Shown here piece by piece: positions 1 through 6,460 of a stretch of 6,460 nucleotides of DNA. The notes beneath the pieces are model-generated. The model was not told the DNA's origin and did no database searches. It saw nothing but the letters and a program-made list of their open reading frames with translations. Each line of letters begins with the position of its first letter. The first letter of the stretch is position 1. The position numbers were made by a program, and so were the translations under genes. Source of the stretch: Candidatus Omnitrophota bacterium (GTDB lineage: Bacteria > Omnitrophota > Gorgyraeia > Gygaellales > Profunditerraquicolaceae); NCBI GenBank assembly GCA_903907475.1, contig CAIVOB010000002.1, forward strand, positions 1 to 6,460. The letters run 5' to 3'.

Positions 1-17
1 AAAATAAATTTTGACAT
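1..17 (-). CDS. Start of an unidentified gene downstream of gltD (partial)
   Basis: Only the first five codons (Met-Ser-Lys-Phe-Ile) and two bases of the sixth lie in the window, so the product cannot be identified. The start is an ATG at 17-15. It is supported by a near-perfect ribosome binding site, GGAGGAG, six bases upstream, and by an open frame to the window edge. The gene begins 38 bases after the gltD stop on the same strand with no terminator-like hairpin between, so it is probably read from the same transcript as gltBD. The position suggests, but does not show, a link to nitrogen or amino-acid metabolism. The call rests on the start signal alone. Confidence 0.6.
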
Positions 18-23
18 CTTTTA

Positions 24-30
24 CTCCTCC
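24..30 (-). promoter_or_regulatory. Strong ribosome binding site of the gene after gltD
   Basis: On the minus strand this reads GGAGGAG, followed by the six-base spacer TAAAAG and the ATG at 17-15. Complementarity to the 16S rRNA tail and spacing are both close to ideal. It is the strongest translation signal in the window and the main evidence that a new gene starts here. Confidence 0.75.
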
Positions 31-55
31 ATGATAAAAAAATTTATAAATAAAA

Positions 56-1486
56 TTATTTTTTAGTCGCTAAATACTGATCCATAAAATAAGCGCAGCG
101 TCGGCCCTCAGCAATCGCCCAAACTACTAACGACTGCCCCCGGCGCATATCTCCGGCAGAAAATACTTTGTCCACGGAAGTCATTTGATTATCCTGCGTA
201 AAAACATTTCCCCGGGAATCAAGCTTAACCCCTAAATCATTAAGTAACCCCGTTTTCTCCGGATACAAGAATCCAATCGCTAAAATCACCAAATCCGCTT
301 TAATTTCAAACTCACTTCCGGAAATTTCCTGCATCAGGGGGCATGACTTTCCAACAACTTGCTCAAACTTCACTTTCACACAAGAAATTTTCTTTACCGC
401 CCCATTCTCGCCGATAAAACGTTTAGTAAGCACTTCCCAATGACGCTCTCCGCCTTCTAAATGGCTCGTGGAAACTTTTAAAAGTAACGGATACTGCGGC
501 CAAGGCTGATCTATACTACGGCATTCAGCCGGGCGCGGTAATACTTCAATTTGCACCACGCAAGATGCCCCTTGACGATGCGCGGTGCCTACGCAATCAG
601 CTCCGCTATCCCCTCCCCCAATTACTACCACATTTTTACCCTTGGCGTCAATTAAATCTTTAGGCTCAATCTTTTCTTTGCAAATTCTCCGATTCGATTG
701 CGTTAAATAATCCATCGCGAAATATATGCCTTTTAAATTTCTTCCTTCCAGCGGCAAATCACGCGGCACCCGGCTTCCACCTGCCAAACAAACCGCGTCA
801 AAATCTTTTAAAAGTTTTTGCGCCGCATAATCCGGGCCCACATTAACAGCAGTTTTAAAAACAATCCCTTCCTTTTTAAAAATATCAATCCGGCGATCTA
901 AAATATATTTCTCTAATTTAAAATCCGGAATCCCGTAACGTAAAATCCCTCCCGGTAATTTATCTTTTTCAAAAACCACCACCTGATGGCCAGCGCAATT
1001 AAGCTGGGCCGCGCAGGATAATCCCGCCGGGCCGCTTCCCACCACCGCGACCTTCTTTAGCGTGCGATTTTTTATATTCTTAGCTTTAATCAGTCCATTA
1101 CTAAAAGCCGCTTCAATAATTGCCAGTTCATTTTCCCGGATCGTAACCGGATCATCATTTAAACCTAAAACGCAAGAATACTCGCATAATGCCGGACACA
1201 CCCTTCCCGTTATTTCCGGAAGGTTATTAGTTTGATCTAAAAGTTTAAACGCCTGTTTCCAGTTTCCTTGAAAAATATAATCATTCCACTCCGGAATATA
1301 ATTTCCTAACGGACAACCCCAATGGCAAAACGGGGTAGAACAATCCATACAACGCGTGGCCTGTTCCTGCGACTGAGACTCAGAACGCATTTGATAAACA
1401 TCCTTAAAATCTTCGATCCGCTCACAAACCTGACGGTAAGAGCTTCCCTGCCGGGCTAATTTTAAAAACCCTCTTTCTTTATCCAT
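56..1486 (-). CDS. gltD: Glutamate synthase small (beta) subunit, GltD
   Basis: This 476-residue protein is full length for the family. It is the electron-input subunit of cytoplasmic glutamate synthase: it oxidises NAD(P)H at FAD and passes electrons through iron-sulfur clusters to the FMN of GltB. The N-terminal ferredoxin-like domain has Cys46, 49, 54 and 58 (CMDC, then CHWGC) and Cys97, 101 and 105 in GRVCPALCEYSC, the usual ligands for two 4Fe-4S clusters. An FAD-binding fold follows with GSGPAG at 150-155. The NAD(P)H fold has GGGDSG at 290-295 and the downstream Arg304. A second FAD-contacting segment, AGD and RRGQSLVVWAIAEGR, lies at 445-462. I chose the ATG at 1486 because GGAGG stands six bases upstream. 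A TTG at 1501 would add five residues but would place that ribosome site inside the gene. The start overlaps the gltB stop by eight bases, implying translational coupling. Related proteins such as NfnB or dihydropyrimidine dehydrogenase subunits share this fold, but adjacency to gltB settles the call. Confidence 0.96.
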   Translation of the reverse strand: MDKERGFLKLARQGSSYRQVCERIEDFKDVYQMRSESQSQEQATRCMDCSTPFCHWGCPLGNYIPEWNDYIFQGNWKQAFKLLDQTNNLPEITGRVCPALCEYSCVLGLNDDPVTIRENELAIIEAAFSNGLIKAKNIKNRTLKKVAVVGSGPAGLSCAAQLNCAGHQVVVFEKDKLPGGILRYGIPDFKLEKYILDRRIDIFKKEGIVFKTAVNVGPDYAAQKLLKDFDAVCLAGGSRVPRDLPLEGRNLKGIYFAMDYLTQSNRRICKEKIEPKDLIDAKGKNVVVIGGGDSGADCVGTAHRQGASCVVQIEVLPRPAECRSIDQPWPQYPLLLKVSTSHLEGGERHWEVLTKRFIGENGAVKKISCVKVKFEQVVGKSCPLMQEISGSEFEIKADLVILAIGFLYPEKTGLLNDLGVKLDSRGNVFTQDNQMTSVDKVFSAGDMRRGQSLVVWAIAEGRRCAYFMDQYLATKK

Positions 1487-4400
1487 CCAGTGCCTCCGCA
1501 ATATCCAATTTTTTTTCGATCTTTATGCCTTCCAAAATACGTTTATATTCTAATGGCATCACCCGGATAAACTTCTTCAACTCATTTTTAAAATCACTAA
1601 GAATAATTTTCGCTTTACGGCTTTTAGTGTATTTAAAATGATTGCTCAATAAGTGATAAATCGCAACTTTATCATCCTCTTTAATTTTTTCTAATTCCAC
1701 CATATCCAAATTACATTTTTCTTCAAACGACTGAAATTCATCATAAATATAAGCAATTCCTCCGGACATCCCCGCGGCAAAATTTCTCCCTACCGCGCCC
1801 AAAACAATGATCCTGCCCCCGGTCATATATTCACAACCGTGATCTCCAAGGCCTTCAATTACCGCATATAATCCGGAGTTTCTGACGCAAAATCTCTCCC
1901 CGGCAAGGCCGTTAATATAAGCTTCTCCTGATATCGCTCCGTAAAATGAAGTATTACCGATAATAATATTCTCATCCGCTTGATAATTTACCCTTTTATC
2001 GGGATAAATTATAATTTTCCCGCCGGAAATCCCCTTACCAACGTAATCATTAGCAATACCTTCTAATTCAAAAGTAACGCCTTTAGCCAAAAAAGCTCCG
2101 AAACTTTGGCCGGCAATTCCTTTAAATTTAACGGCGATTGTATCCTCCAAAAGCACGCCATCTCCGCATTTACGGCAAACCTCCCCGCTTAACATTGCCC
2201 CGGTAGAACGGTTAGTATTATTAATCACACTTTCAATCTTTACCGGCTGATTCTTGGTAAATACATTAGCGCACATTTGAATTAACTTGCGATCCAAAAC
2301 ATTTTCCAAACCATCAACTTGCTTACTTTGACAATAGTTTCCGATGCTCTTTGGCAAATCTGGCTTATAAAGAATCCTGGAATAATCCACGTCTTTGGCT
2401 TTAACCGGGATAATCTTACGATTAAGCTCCAAAAGATCCGTGCGGCCAACCATTTCATCAATTGTCCTTAAACCCAGCTGCGCCATAATCTCACGCAACT
2501 CTTGAACCACAAATTTAAAATAATTAACAATATGCTCCGGCCTCCCTTGAAACCTTTTTTGTAAAATACTATCCTGAGTCGCCACCCCCACGGAACAGTT
2601 ATTGAGATGGCAATGTCTTAACATTACGCAGCCCATAACTACCAGGACCGCGGAACAAAAACCAAATTCTTCGGCTCCCAATAAAGCAGCAATTGCCACA
2701 TCCCGGCCGGTGCGCATTTGCCCGTCAGTTTGTAAACGTACCCGCGAACGTAAATTATTAAGTAAAAGTGTTTGGTGCGTTTCAGACAATCCTAATTCCC
2801 ACGGCAACCCGGCATAGCGAATCGAACTACGTGGAGACGCTCCCGTCCCTCCATCCCCTCCGGAAATAAGTATCATATCCGCGTGCCCTTTGGCCACTCC
2901 CGCCGCCACTGTCCCCACCCCAACTTCAGATACCAATTTTACGCTCACCCGGGCATAAGGATTGGCATTTTTTAAATCAAATATTAACTGCGCCAGATCT
3001 TCAATCGAATAAATATCATGATGTGGTGGCGGAGAAATCAATGTTACTCCGGCGGTAGTGTACCTGGTGCGCGCGATTATTTCACTCACCTTATGCCCAG
3101 GCAATTGTCCGCCTTCTCCGGGCTTGGCACCTTGAGAAATTTTAATCTGAATTTCATCCGCATGCGTTAAATAATTTATCGTCACTCCGAATCTACCGGA
3201 AGCCACTTGCTTAATCGCACTACGGCGAGAATCACCATTTGGTAATGGCACAAATCTATTGGGATCTTCCCCTCCTTCACCGGTATTAGACTTTCCCCCG
3301 ATGCGGTTCATCGCGATAGCAATAGTTTCATGCGCGGAGCCGCTAATCGAACCAAAACTCATTGCCCCCGTGACAAAACGCTTATAAATATTTTCTGCCG
3401 GTTCAACTTCACTCAAGGGAATCGATTTAATATTTTTATCTCCCGCGACGTTACTCTCAAAACTCGGGAATTTTAACAAACTCCTTAAAGTAGTAGGATG
3501 AGAGGATTGATCATTAATTAAACGCGCAAACTCTAAATATTTCGTATAATCAGCATTACGCGCGGCATCCTGCAGAGCAGAAATACTTTCCGGATTCCAT
3601 AAATGAAACTCCCCGTCTTTTTTCCACTGATAAACCCCTCCACTGGCTAAAATAAATTCCTCCGGACATTTTAAATCATAGGCTTCCTGGTGCCTTTGTA
3701 TTGTTTCTCCGATAATACCTTCGAGGTTAACCCCGCCAATACGCGATACCGTCCCGGTAAAATACTGATCCACAAATTCCTTGCCGAGCCCTAAAGCTTC
3801 AAATATTTGCGCTCCGCGATAACTTCTTAAGGTCGATATTCCCATTTTAGAAATAATTTTTAATATCCCATCAGAAATAGACTTATTAAAATTCTTGAGC
3901 GCGATCTTAGAATCTAAATTAATTTCTTTTTCCGCCACCAGATACTCTACCGCTTCAAAAGCAAAATAAGGATTTACGCAATCCGCTCCATAACCAAAAA
4001 GCAAAGCAAAATGATGTACTTCTCGCGGCTCAGCGCTTTCCACAATCAAAGCCACCTGAGAGCGAATGGTTTTTTTCACCAGATACTGATGAATCGCGCT
4101 AGTCGCTAAAAGCGCTGGCAGCGCAATCTTATCTTTACTCGCTCCCCGGTCACTAAGAATAATAAAAGCGTACCCTTGACTAATAGCGGACTCTGCTGCA
4201 AGGCAAATTTTCTCCAACGCTTGAATAAAACCCTCTTTTCCGCTGGCGGCAGAAAATAAAATATCGATCGTTTTAGTCTTAAAACCATTAATATTAATCT
4301 GGCGGATCTTTTCCAGATCCTCATTCTCCAGCACCGGATTTTTTACCCTCAATTTATGACAATGCCCCGGAGACTCAGCAAGAATATTTTTCTCCGGCCC

Positions 4401-6023
4401 GACAAAGCTTTCCAAGCTCATCACTAATTTCTCCCTGATTGAATCAATCGGGGGGTTAGTAACCTGAGCAAAAAGTTGTTTAAAATAATTATACAAAAGC
4501 TGCGGTTCTTTTGATAAAAATGCCTGCGGAGTATCACTACCCATTGAACCCACCGGCTCCTTGCCTTCAAAAGCCATAGGTTTTATAATCATCTTCAAAT
4601 CTTCGCGCGTGTATCCAAAAACTTTTAGCAACGCCATAAAATCCGAAGATTTCTTAACGTTAATTTTAGCAGCTTCTAAATCATCAAGGTCCACCATTTT
4701 TTCCGCATTCCATTTTCCATAATCTGAATGCGCGGAGATATTCTTTTTCACTTGGCAATCTTCAATAATTTGCCCTAACTCCGTATTAATAAAGAACATT
4801 TTTCCGGGTTCCAGTCTTCCGGAAAGCTTAATATTTTCCGGAGCGATATCCAAAACTCCGACCTCCGATGCCAACACCACAAAATCATCATGCGTCACAA
4901 TATAGCGGGCAGGACGTAAACCATTACGATCTAAAATCGCGCCGATATTCTTACCATCTGTAAAAGCAATCGCTGCTGGGCCATCCCAAGGCTCGATAAA
5001 ACAAGCATGATATTTATAAAAATCTTTCAAATCCTTAGACATATATTTATCATGCTCCCAGGCTGCCGGAACTAACATCATCATCGCATGCTCTAAGGGC
5101 CTGCCGGATAAAACTAAAAGCTCAAAAAAATTATCCATTGCCGCCGAATCGCTTCCACCTTCAACAATCACCGGTTTTAACAACTTAATATCCTGGCCAA
5201 ATAAATCACTCGCCATTAAGCTTTCTTTGGCTTTAACTCCATTAATATTGCCGCGTAAAGTATTAATCTCACCGTTATGCGCTAAAAATCTAAAAGGCTG
5301 CGCTAAGCTCCAGGTAGGAAAAGTATTCGTGGAATAACGCGAATGCACTAAACATAAAGCACTTTCTAACATCTTATTCTTTAGATCCGGGAAAAAATTA
5401 TCAATCTGCTGCGGCATCAACAATCCTTTATAGGATAATGTGCGACAAGAAAGATTCGTAATATAAAAATATTCTTTCTGCACTAAAGTGGCGTGCGCGA
5501 TAAAATTTTCGACCTGCTTACGGATAAGATAAAGTTTCCTTTCAAAAGCCAACTCATCTATTTCTAATTTAGCTTGCCCGATAAAAATCTGCTCAAAAAC
5601 AGGCTGTGCGCTTCGCGCGCCTTCCCCGATATCAGAATTATCTATCGGCACCGGGCGCCAACCTAAAACAATTTGCCCCTGATCTTTGACTATTTTTTCA
5701 AACACCTCTTTACAAAATTTACGCCCGCTTTTATCCTGAGGTAAAAATACTAAACCCACGCCATAAGCTTTTGCATCCGGCAAAATAATTTTACTCTCCA
5801 AAGCAGCTTGCTTTAAAAAATGATGCGGAATTTGGATAAGAATTCCGGCGCCATCCCCAGTTTTAGGATCCGCGCCTACTGCTCCGCGATGCGCCAGGCG
5901 ATATAAAACCTCAATCCCTTGCCTAATAATAGCATTGGATTTTTGCCCTTTTAAATTACAGACAAATCCCACCCCGCAAGAATCATGTTCAAAGCTTGGA
6001 TCGTATAAACCTTGAGCTTTCAT
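1479..6023 (-). CDS. gltB: Glutamate synthase large (alpha) subunit, GltB
   Basis: This 1514-residue protein is full length for bacterial GltB. It hydrolyses glutamine and transfers the ammonia through an internal tunnel to 2-oxoglutarate, giving two glutamates in the cytoplasm. The class II glutaminase domain spans about 16-415. Cys16, in HDSCGVGF, should become the N-terminal nucleophile after removal of a 15-residue propeptide. Arg46 in AHRG and Asn250-Gly251 in HNGEIN are the expected glutamine-site residues. A central domain spans about 460-765. The FMN synthase domain spans about 800-1190, with MSFGSISGSAHE at 888-899, SPPPHHD at 998-1003 and SGGDGGTGASP at 1054-1064. The 3Fe-4S ligands are Cys1132, Cys1138 and Cys1143. 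A GXGXG beta-helix domain covers about 1235-1430. The ATG overlaps the upstream stop (ATGA), and only a weak GAGA seven bases ahead serves as ribosome site, so initiation probably depends on coupling. Oddities are Ser1144 where Pro is usual after the last cluster Cys, and a CxxC at 1283-1286. The downstream partner gltD marks this as the two-subunit bacterial enzyme. Confidence 0.97.
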   Translation of the reverse strand: MKAQGLYDPSFEHDSCGVGFVCNLKGQKSNAIIRQGIEVLYRLAHRGAVGADPKTGDGAGILIQIPHHFLKQAALESKIILPDAKAYGVGLVFLPQDKSGRKFCKEVFEKIVKDQGQIVLGWRPVPIDNSDIGEGARSAQPVFEQIFIGQAKLEIDELAFERKLYLIRKQVENFIAHATLVQKEYFYITNLSCRTLSYKGLLMPQQIDNFFPDLKNKMLESALCLVHSRYSTNTFPTWSLAQPFRFLAHNGEINTLRGNINGVKAKESLMASDLFGQDIKLLKPVIVEGGSDSAAMDNFFELLVLSGRPLEHAMMMLVPAAWEHDKYMSKDLKDFYKYHACFIEPWDGPAAIAFTDGKNIGAILDRNGLRPARYIVTHDDFVVLASEVGVLDIAPENIKLSGRLEPGKMFFINTELGQIIEDCQVKKNISAHSDYGKWNAEKMVDLDDLEAAKINVKKSSDFMALLKVFGYTREDLKMIIKPMAFEGKEPVGSMGSDTPQAFLSKEPQLLYNYFKQLFAQVTNPPIDSIREKLVMSLESFVGPEKNILAESPGHCHKLRVKNPVLENEDLEKIRQININGFKTKTIDILFSAASGKEGFIQALEKICLAAESAISQGYAFIILSDRGASKDKIALPALLATSAIHQYLVKKTIRSQVALIVESAEPREVHHFALLFGYGADCVNPYFAFEAVEYLVAEKEINLDSKIALKNFNKSISDGILKIISKMGISTLRSYRGAQIFEALGLGKEFVDQYFTGTVSRIGGVNLEGIIGETIQRHQEAYDLKCPEEFILASGGVYQWKKDGEFHLWNPESISALQDAARNADYTKYLEFARLINDQSSHPTTLRSLLKFPSFESNVAGDKNIKSIPLSEVEPAENIYKRFVTGAMSFGSISGSAHETIAIAMNRIGGKSNTGEGGEDPNRFVPLPNGDSRRSAIKQVASGRFGVTINYLTHADEIQIKISQGAKPGEGGQLPGHKVSEIIARTRYTTAGVTLISPPPHHDIYSIEDLAQLIFDLKNANPYARVSVKLVSEVGVGTVAAGVAKGHADMILISGGDGGTGASPRSSIRYAGLPWELGLSETHQTLLLNNLRSRVRLQTDGQMRTGRDVAIAALLGAEEFGFCSAVLVVMGCVMLRHCHLNNCSVGVATQDSILQKRFQGRPEHIVNYFKFVVQELREIMAQLGLRTIDEMVGRTDLLELNRKIIPVKAKDVDYSRILYKPDLPKSIGNYCQSKQVDGLENVLDRKLIQMCANVFTKNQPVKIESVINNTNRSTGAMLSGEVCRKCGDGVLLEDTIAVKFKGIAGQSFGAFLAKGVTFELEGIANDYVGKGISGGKIIIYPDKRVNYQADENIIIGNTSFYGAISGEAYINGLAGERFCVRNSGLYAVIEGLGDHGCEYMTGGRIIVLGAVGRNFAAGMSGGIAYIYDEFQSFEEKCNLDMVELEKIKEDDKVAIYHLLSNHFKYTKSRKAKIILSDFKNELKKFIRVMPLEYKRILEGIKIEKKLDIAEALDG
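1493..1497 (-). promoter_or_regulatory. Ribosome binding site that decides the gltD start
   Basis: The minus strand reads GGAGG here, six bases before the ATG at 1486-1484. The site lies inside the last codons of gltB. Its spacing fits the ATG and not the upstream in-frame TTG at 1501. The gltD start and gltB stop interlock as ATGGATAA, so ribosomes finishing gltB can reinitiate, helping to balance the two subunits. Confidence 0.8.
6020..6023 (-). other. ATGA start/stop overlap coupling the Fis-like gene to gltB
   Basis: The minus strand reads ATGA: the ATG (6023-6021) starts gltB and the TGA (6022-6020) ends the Fis-like gene. Ahead of it there is only a poor Shine-Dalgarno match (GAGA at 6034-6031). 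The seen arrangement is a classic termination-reinitiation junction; that gltB translation depends on it is inference. Confidence 0.8.
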
Positions 6024-6268
6024 ATTTTAGTCTCGCTAATCATAATACCTAATTTTTTTATTTTCGCCCGCAAAGTATTTCTGTTAATGCCCAACAATCT
6101 AGCAGCTTTAATCTGATTGCCGAAAGTTACCACCAGAGTATTTCTAATTAAAGATTTATCCAGCGCATCGAGCATAATATGATAAATCTTTCCTTCTTGT
6201 TCTTTAAGAAACAGTCGATCTAATTCCTGCAGTGCTTTTTCAATTTCTTTTGCCTTTTCTTCTATCAT
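6020..6268 (-). CDS. Small stand-alone Fis-family helix-turn-helix protein
   Basis: This 82-residue protein looks like a DNA-binding regulator of the Fis / NtrC C-terminal family (HTH_8 type). The C-terminal helix-turn-helix, about residues 49-75, contains FGNQIKAARLLGINRNTLRA, the family's GNQ-x3-AA-x2-LGI-NR-x-TLR pattern. By eye it matches E. coli Fis (recalled sequence) from about Fis residue 31 to its end without a gap, including the two helices before the DNA-binding unit (about 28-48). It lacks the Fis N-terminal beta-hairpin region and instead starts with a short charged, helix-prone stretch. It has no receiver or AAA+ domain, so it cannot act alone as a sigma-54 activator. It probably binds DNA as a dimer. 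The ATG at 6268 has AGGT five bases upstream. The gene lies between glutamine synthetase and gltB and overlaps gltB by four bases, which suggests a regulator of this cluster, but no target site is visible. A global nucleoid role, as for E. coli Fis, is the alternative. Confidence 0.88.
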   Translation of the reverse strand: MIEEKAKEIEKALQELDRLFLKEQEGKIYHIMLDALDKSLIRNTLVVTFGNQIKAARLLGINRNTLRAKIKKLGIMISETKI

Positions 6269-6273
6269 TTTTT

Positions 6274-6277
6274 ACCT
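6274..6277 (-). promoter_or_regulatory. Ribosome binding site of the Fis-like gene
   Basis: The minus strand reads AGGT within TTTAGGTAAAAA, five bases before the ATG at 6268-6266. The match is short but well spaced, in an A-rich leader that favours initiation. No other in-frame start near it is better placed. Confidence 0.5.
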
Positions 6278-6298
6278 AAATTTTAAGCACCTTAATTT

Positions 6299-6343
6299 AA
6301 AAAAATGACTCCCCTCTAAAAACATAACTGCTACTTTTAGTCA
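6299..6343 (-). terminator. Weak terminator- or attenuator-like structure after glnN
   Basis: On the minus strand TGACT (6343-6339, covering part of the glnN stop) can pair with AGTCA (6310-6306), which is followed at once by seven T residues (6305-6299). A competing inner pairing, CTAAAA (6340-6335) with TTTTAG (6321-6316), gives a different fold. Both stems are short and A/T-rich, so termination would be partial at best. It may reduce read-through from glnN into the Fis-gltBD genes, or it may be chance in an A/T-rich spacer. I see no convincing sigma-70 or sigma-54 promoter in the 68-base spacer. Confidence 0.3.
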
Positions 6344-6460
6344 ATAAACAACATCTCCCGGTATTTCGGTAAATCCCAAGCATCGTCGGAAACTACCCCT
6401 TCAAGTTCATCCGCATGTTTACGAATATGTTCCATTAAGGGTTTTAATTCCTGAAAATAA
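6337..6460 (-). CDS. glnN: Glutamine synthetase type III, C-terminal end (partial)
   Basis: Forty codons and a TAA stop (6339-6337) are present; the rest lies beyond the right edge. The frame reads without interruption to the edge. The tail has a helical stretch, [17 protein letters not shown], then an acidic turn and the ending [13 protein letters not shown]. The pattern of a helix with R-x3-D-x-LE, followed by W-x-LP-x-Y-x-x-x-LF at the extreme C-terminus, is what I know from type III glutamine synthetases, large enzymes of about 700 residues. The enzyme makes glutamine from glutamate, ammonium and ATP in the cytoplasm. Its position just upstream of the glutamate synthase genes on the same strand supports the call, since the two enzymes form one cycle. 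The catalytic domain is not visible, so the assignment rests on the tail and context. Confidence 0.75.
   Translation of the reverse strand, partial: YFQELKPLMEHIRKHADELEGVVSDDAWDLPKYREMLFID

Noticed and set aside
11..38. A plus-strand promoter: TTGACA at 11-16 and GATAAA at 33-38, 16 bases apart.
   Set aside because: The -35 match overlaps the start codon of the minus-strand gene, the -10 is poor, and a plus-strand transcript would run antisense into gltD with no gene to express.
42..51. Perfect 10-base palindrome ATTTATAAAT, which also contains TATAAA on the minus strand, as an operator or promoter before the downstream gene.
   Set aside because: It is an A/T-only palindrome in an A/T-rich spacer, and there is no acceptable -35 element 16 to 18 bases upstream.
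1487..1501. A longer gltD starting at the TTG at 1501.
   Set aside because: The added residues (Met-Arg-Arg-His-Trp) come from the ribosome binding site region; the ATG at 1486 has ideal GGAGG spacing and a family-like N-terminus.
2602..2817. A 71-codon plus-strand open frame.
   Set aside because: It lies wholly within the FMN/3Fe-4S coding part of gltB on the other strand, resembles no known family, and is best explained as a shadow of that gene.
4106..4324. A 72-codon minus-strand open frame.
   Set aside because: It lies in another frame of the central gltB domain, has basic low-information composition, and gltB is unbroken across it.
6280..6285. TAAAAT as a -10 element for a promoter of the Fis-like gene.
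   Set aside because: No -35 match exists at 16 to 18 bases, and a start from it would leave only a few bases of leader, without room for the ribosome binding site.
6269..6336. A sigma-54 promoter (GG-N10-GC type) expected for nitrogen genes.
   Set aside because: No stretch of the spacer carries the spaced TGGC and TTGC blocks; any such promoter is probably upstream of glnN, outside the window.

Overview
All genes in this window lie on the minus strand. They form a compact nitrogen-assimilation cluster. In transcription order, from high to low coordinates, it holds: the last 40 codons of a gene that looks like type III glutamine synthetase (glnN); a small stand-alone Fis-like DNA-binding protein; the large (gltB) and small (gltD) subunits of glutamate synthase; and the first five codons of another gene, which runs off the left edge.

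The reading frames are tightly packed. The Fis-like gene and gltB share an ATGA start/stop overlap. gltB and gltD overlap by 8 bases (ATGGATAA). The gene after gltD begins only 38 bases past the gltD stop, behind a very strong GGAGGAG ribosome binding site. The only other spacer is 68 bases, between the glnN tail and the Fis-like gene; it holds a weak terminator- or attenuator-like structure. No gene-free stretch exceeds 300 bases.

Together the genes would give a complete GS-GOGAT cycle. Glutamine synthetase fixes ammonium into glutamine. GltB hydrolyses glutamine, channels the ammonia to 2-oxoglutarate and makes glutamate. GltD supplies electrons, most likely from NADPH, through FAD and iron-sulfur clusters. 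The Fis-like protein sits between the two enzymes, so a role as a local regulator is plausible but unproven.

The window comes from a bacterium with moderately low GC and A/T-rich spacers. A type III glutamine synthetase, a Fis-type protein and Shine-Dalgarno-led genes suggest a Gram-negative, possibly uncultured lineage; something like Omnitrophota or a relative is a guess, not a demonstrated assignment. The enzymes themselves are ordinary. The most noteworthy items are the embedded Fis-like protein and its coupling to gltB, the unidentified downstream gene, and a few substitutions in GltB. I found no mobile element, CRISPR array or RNA gene.
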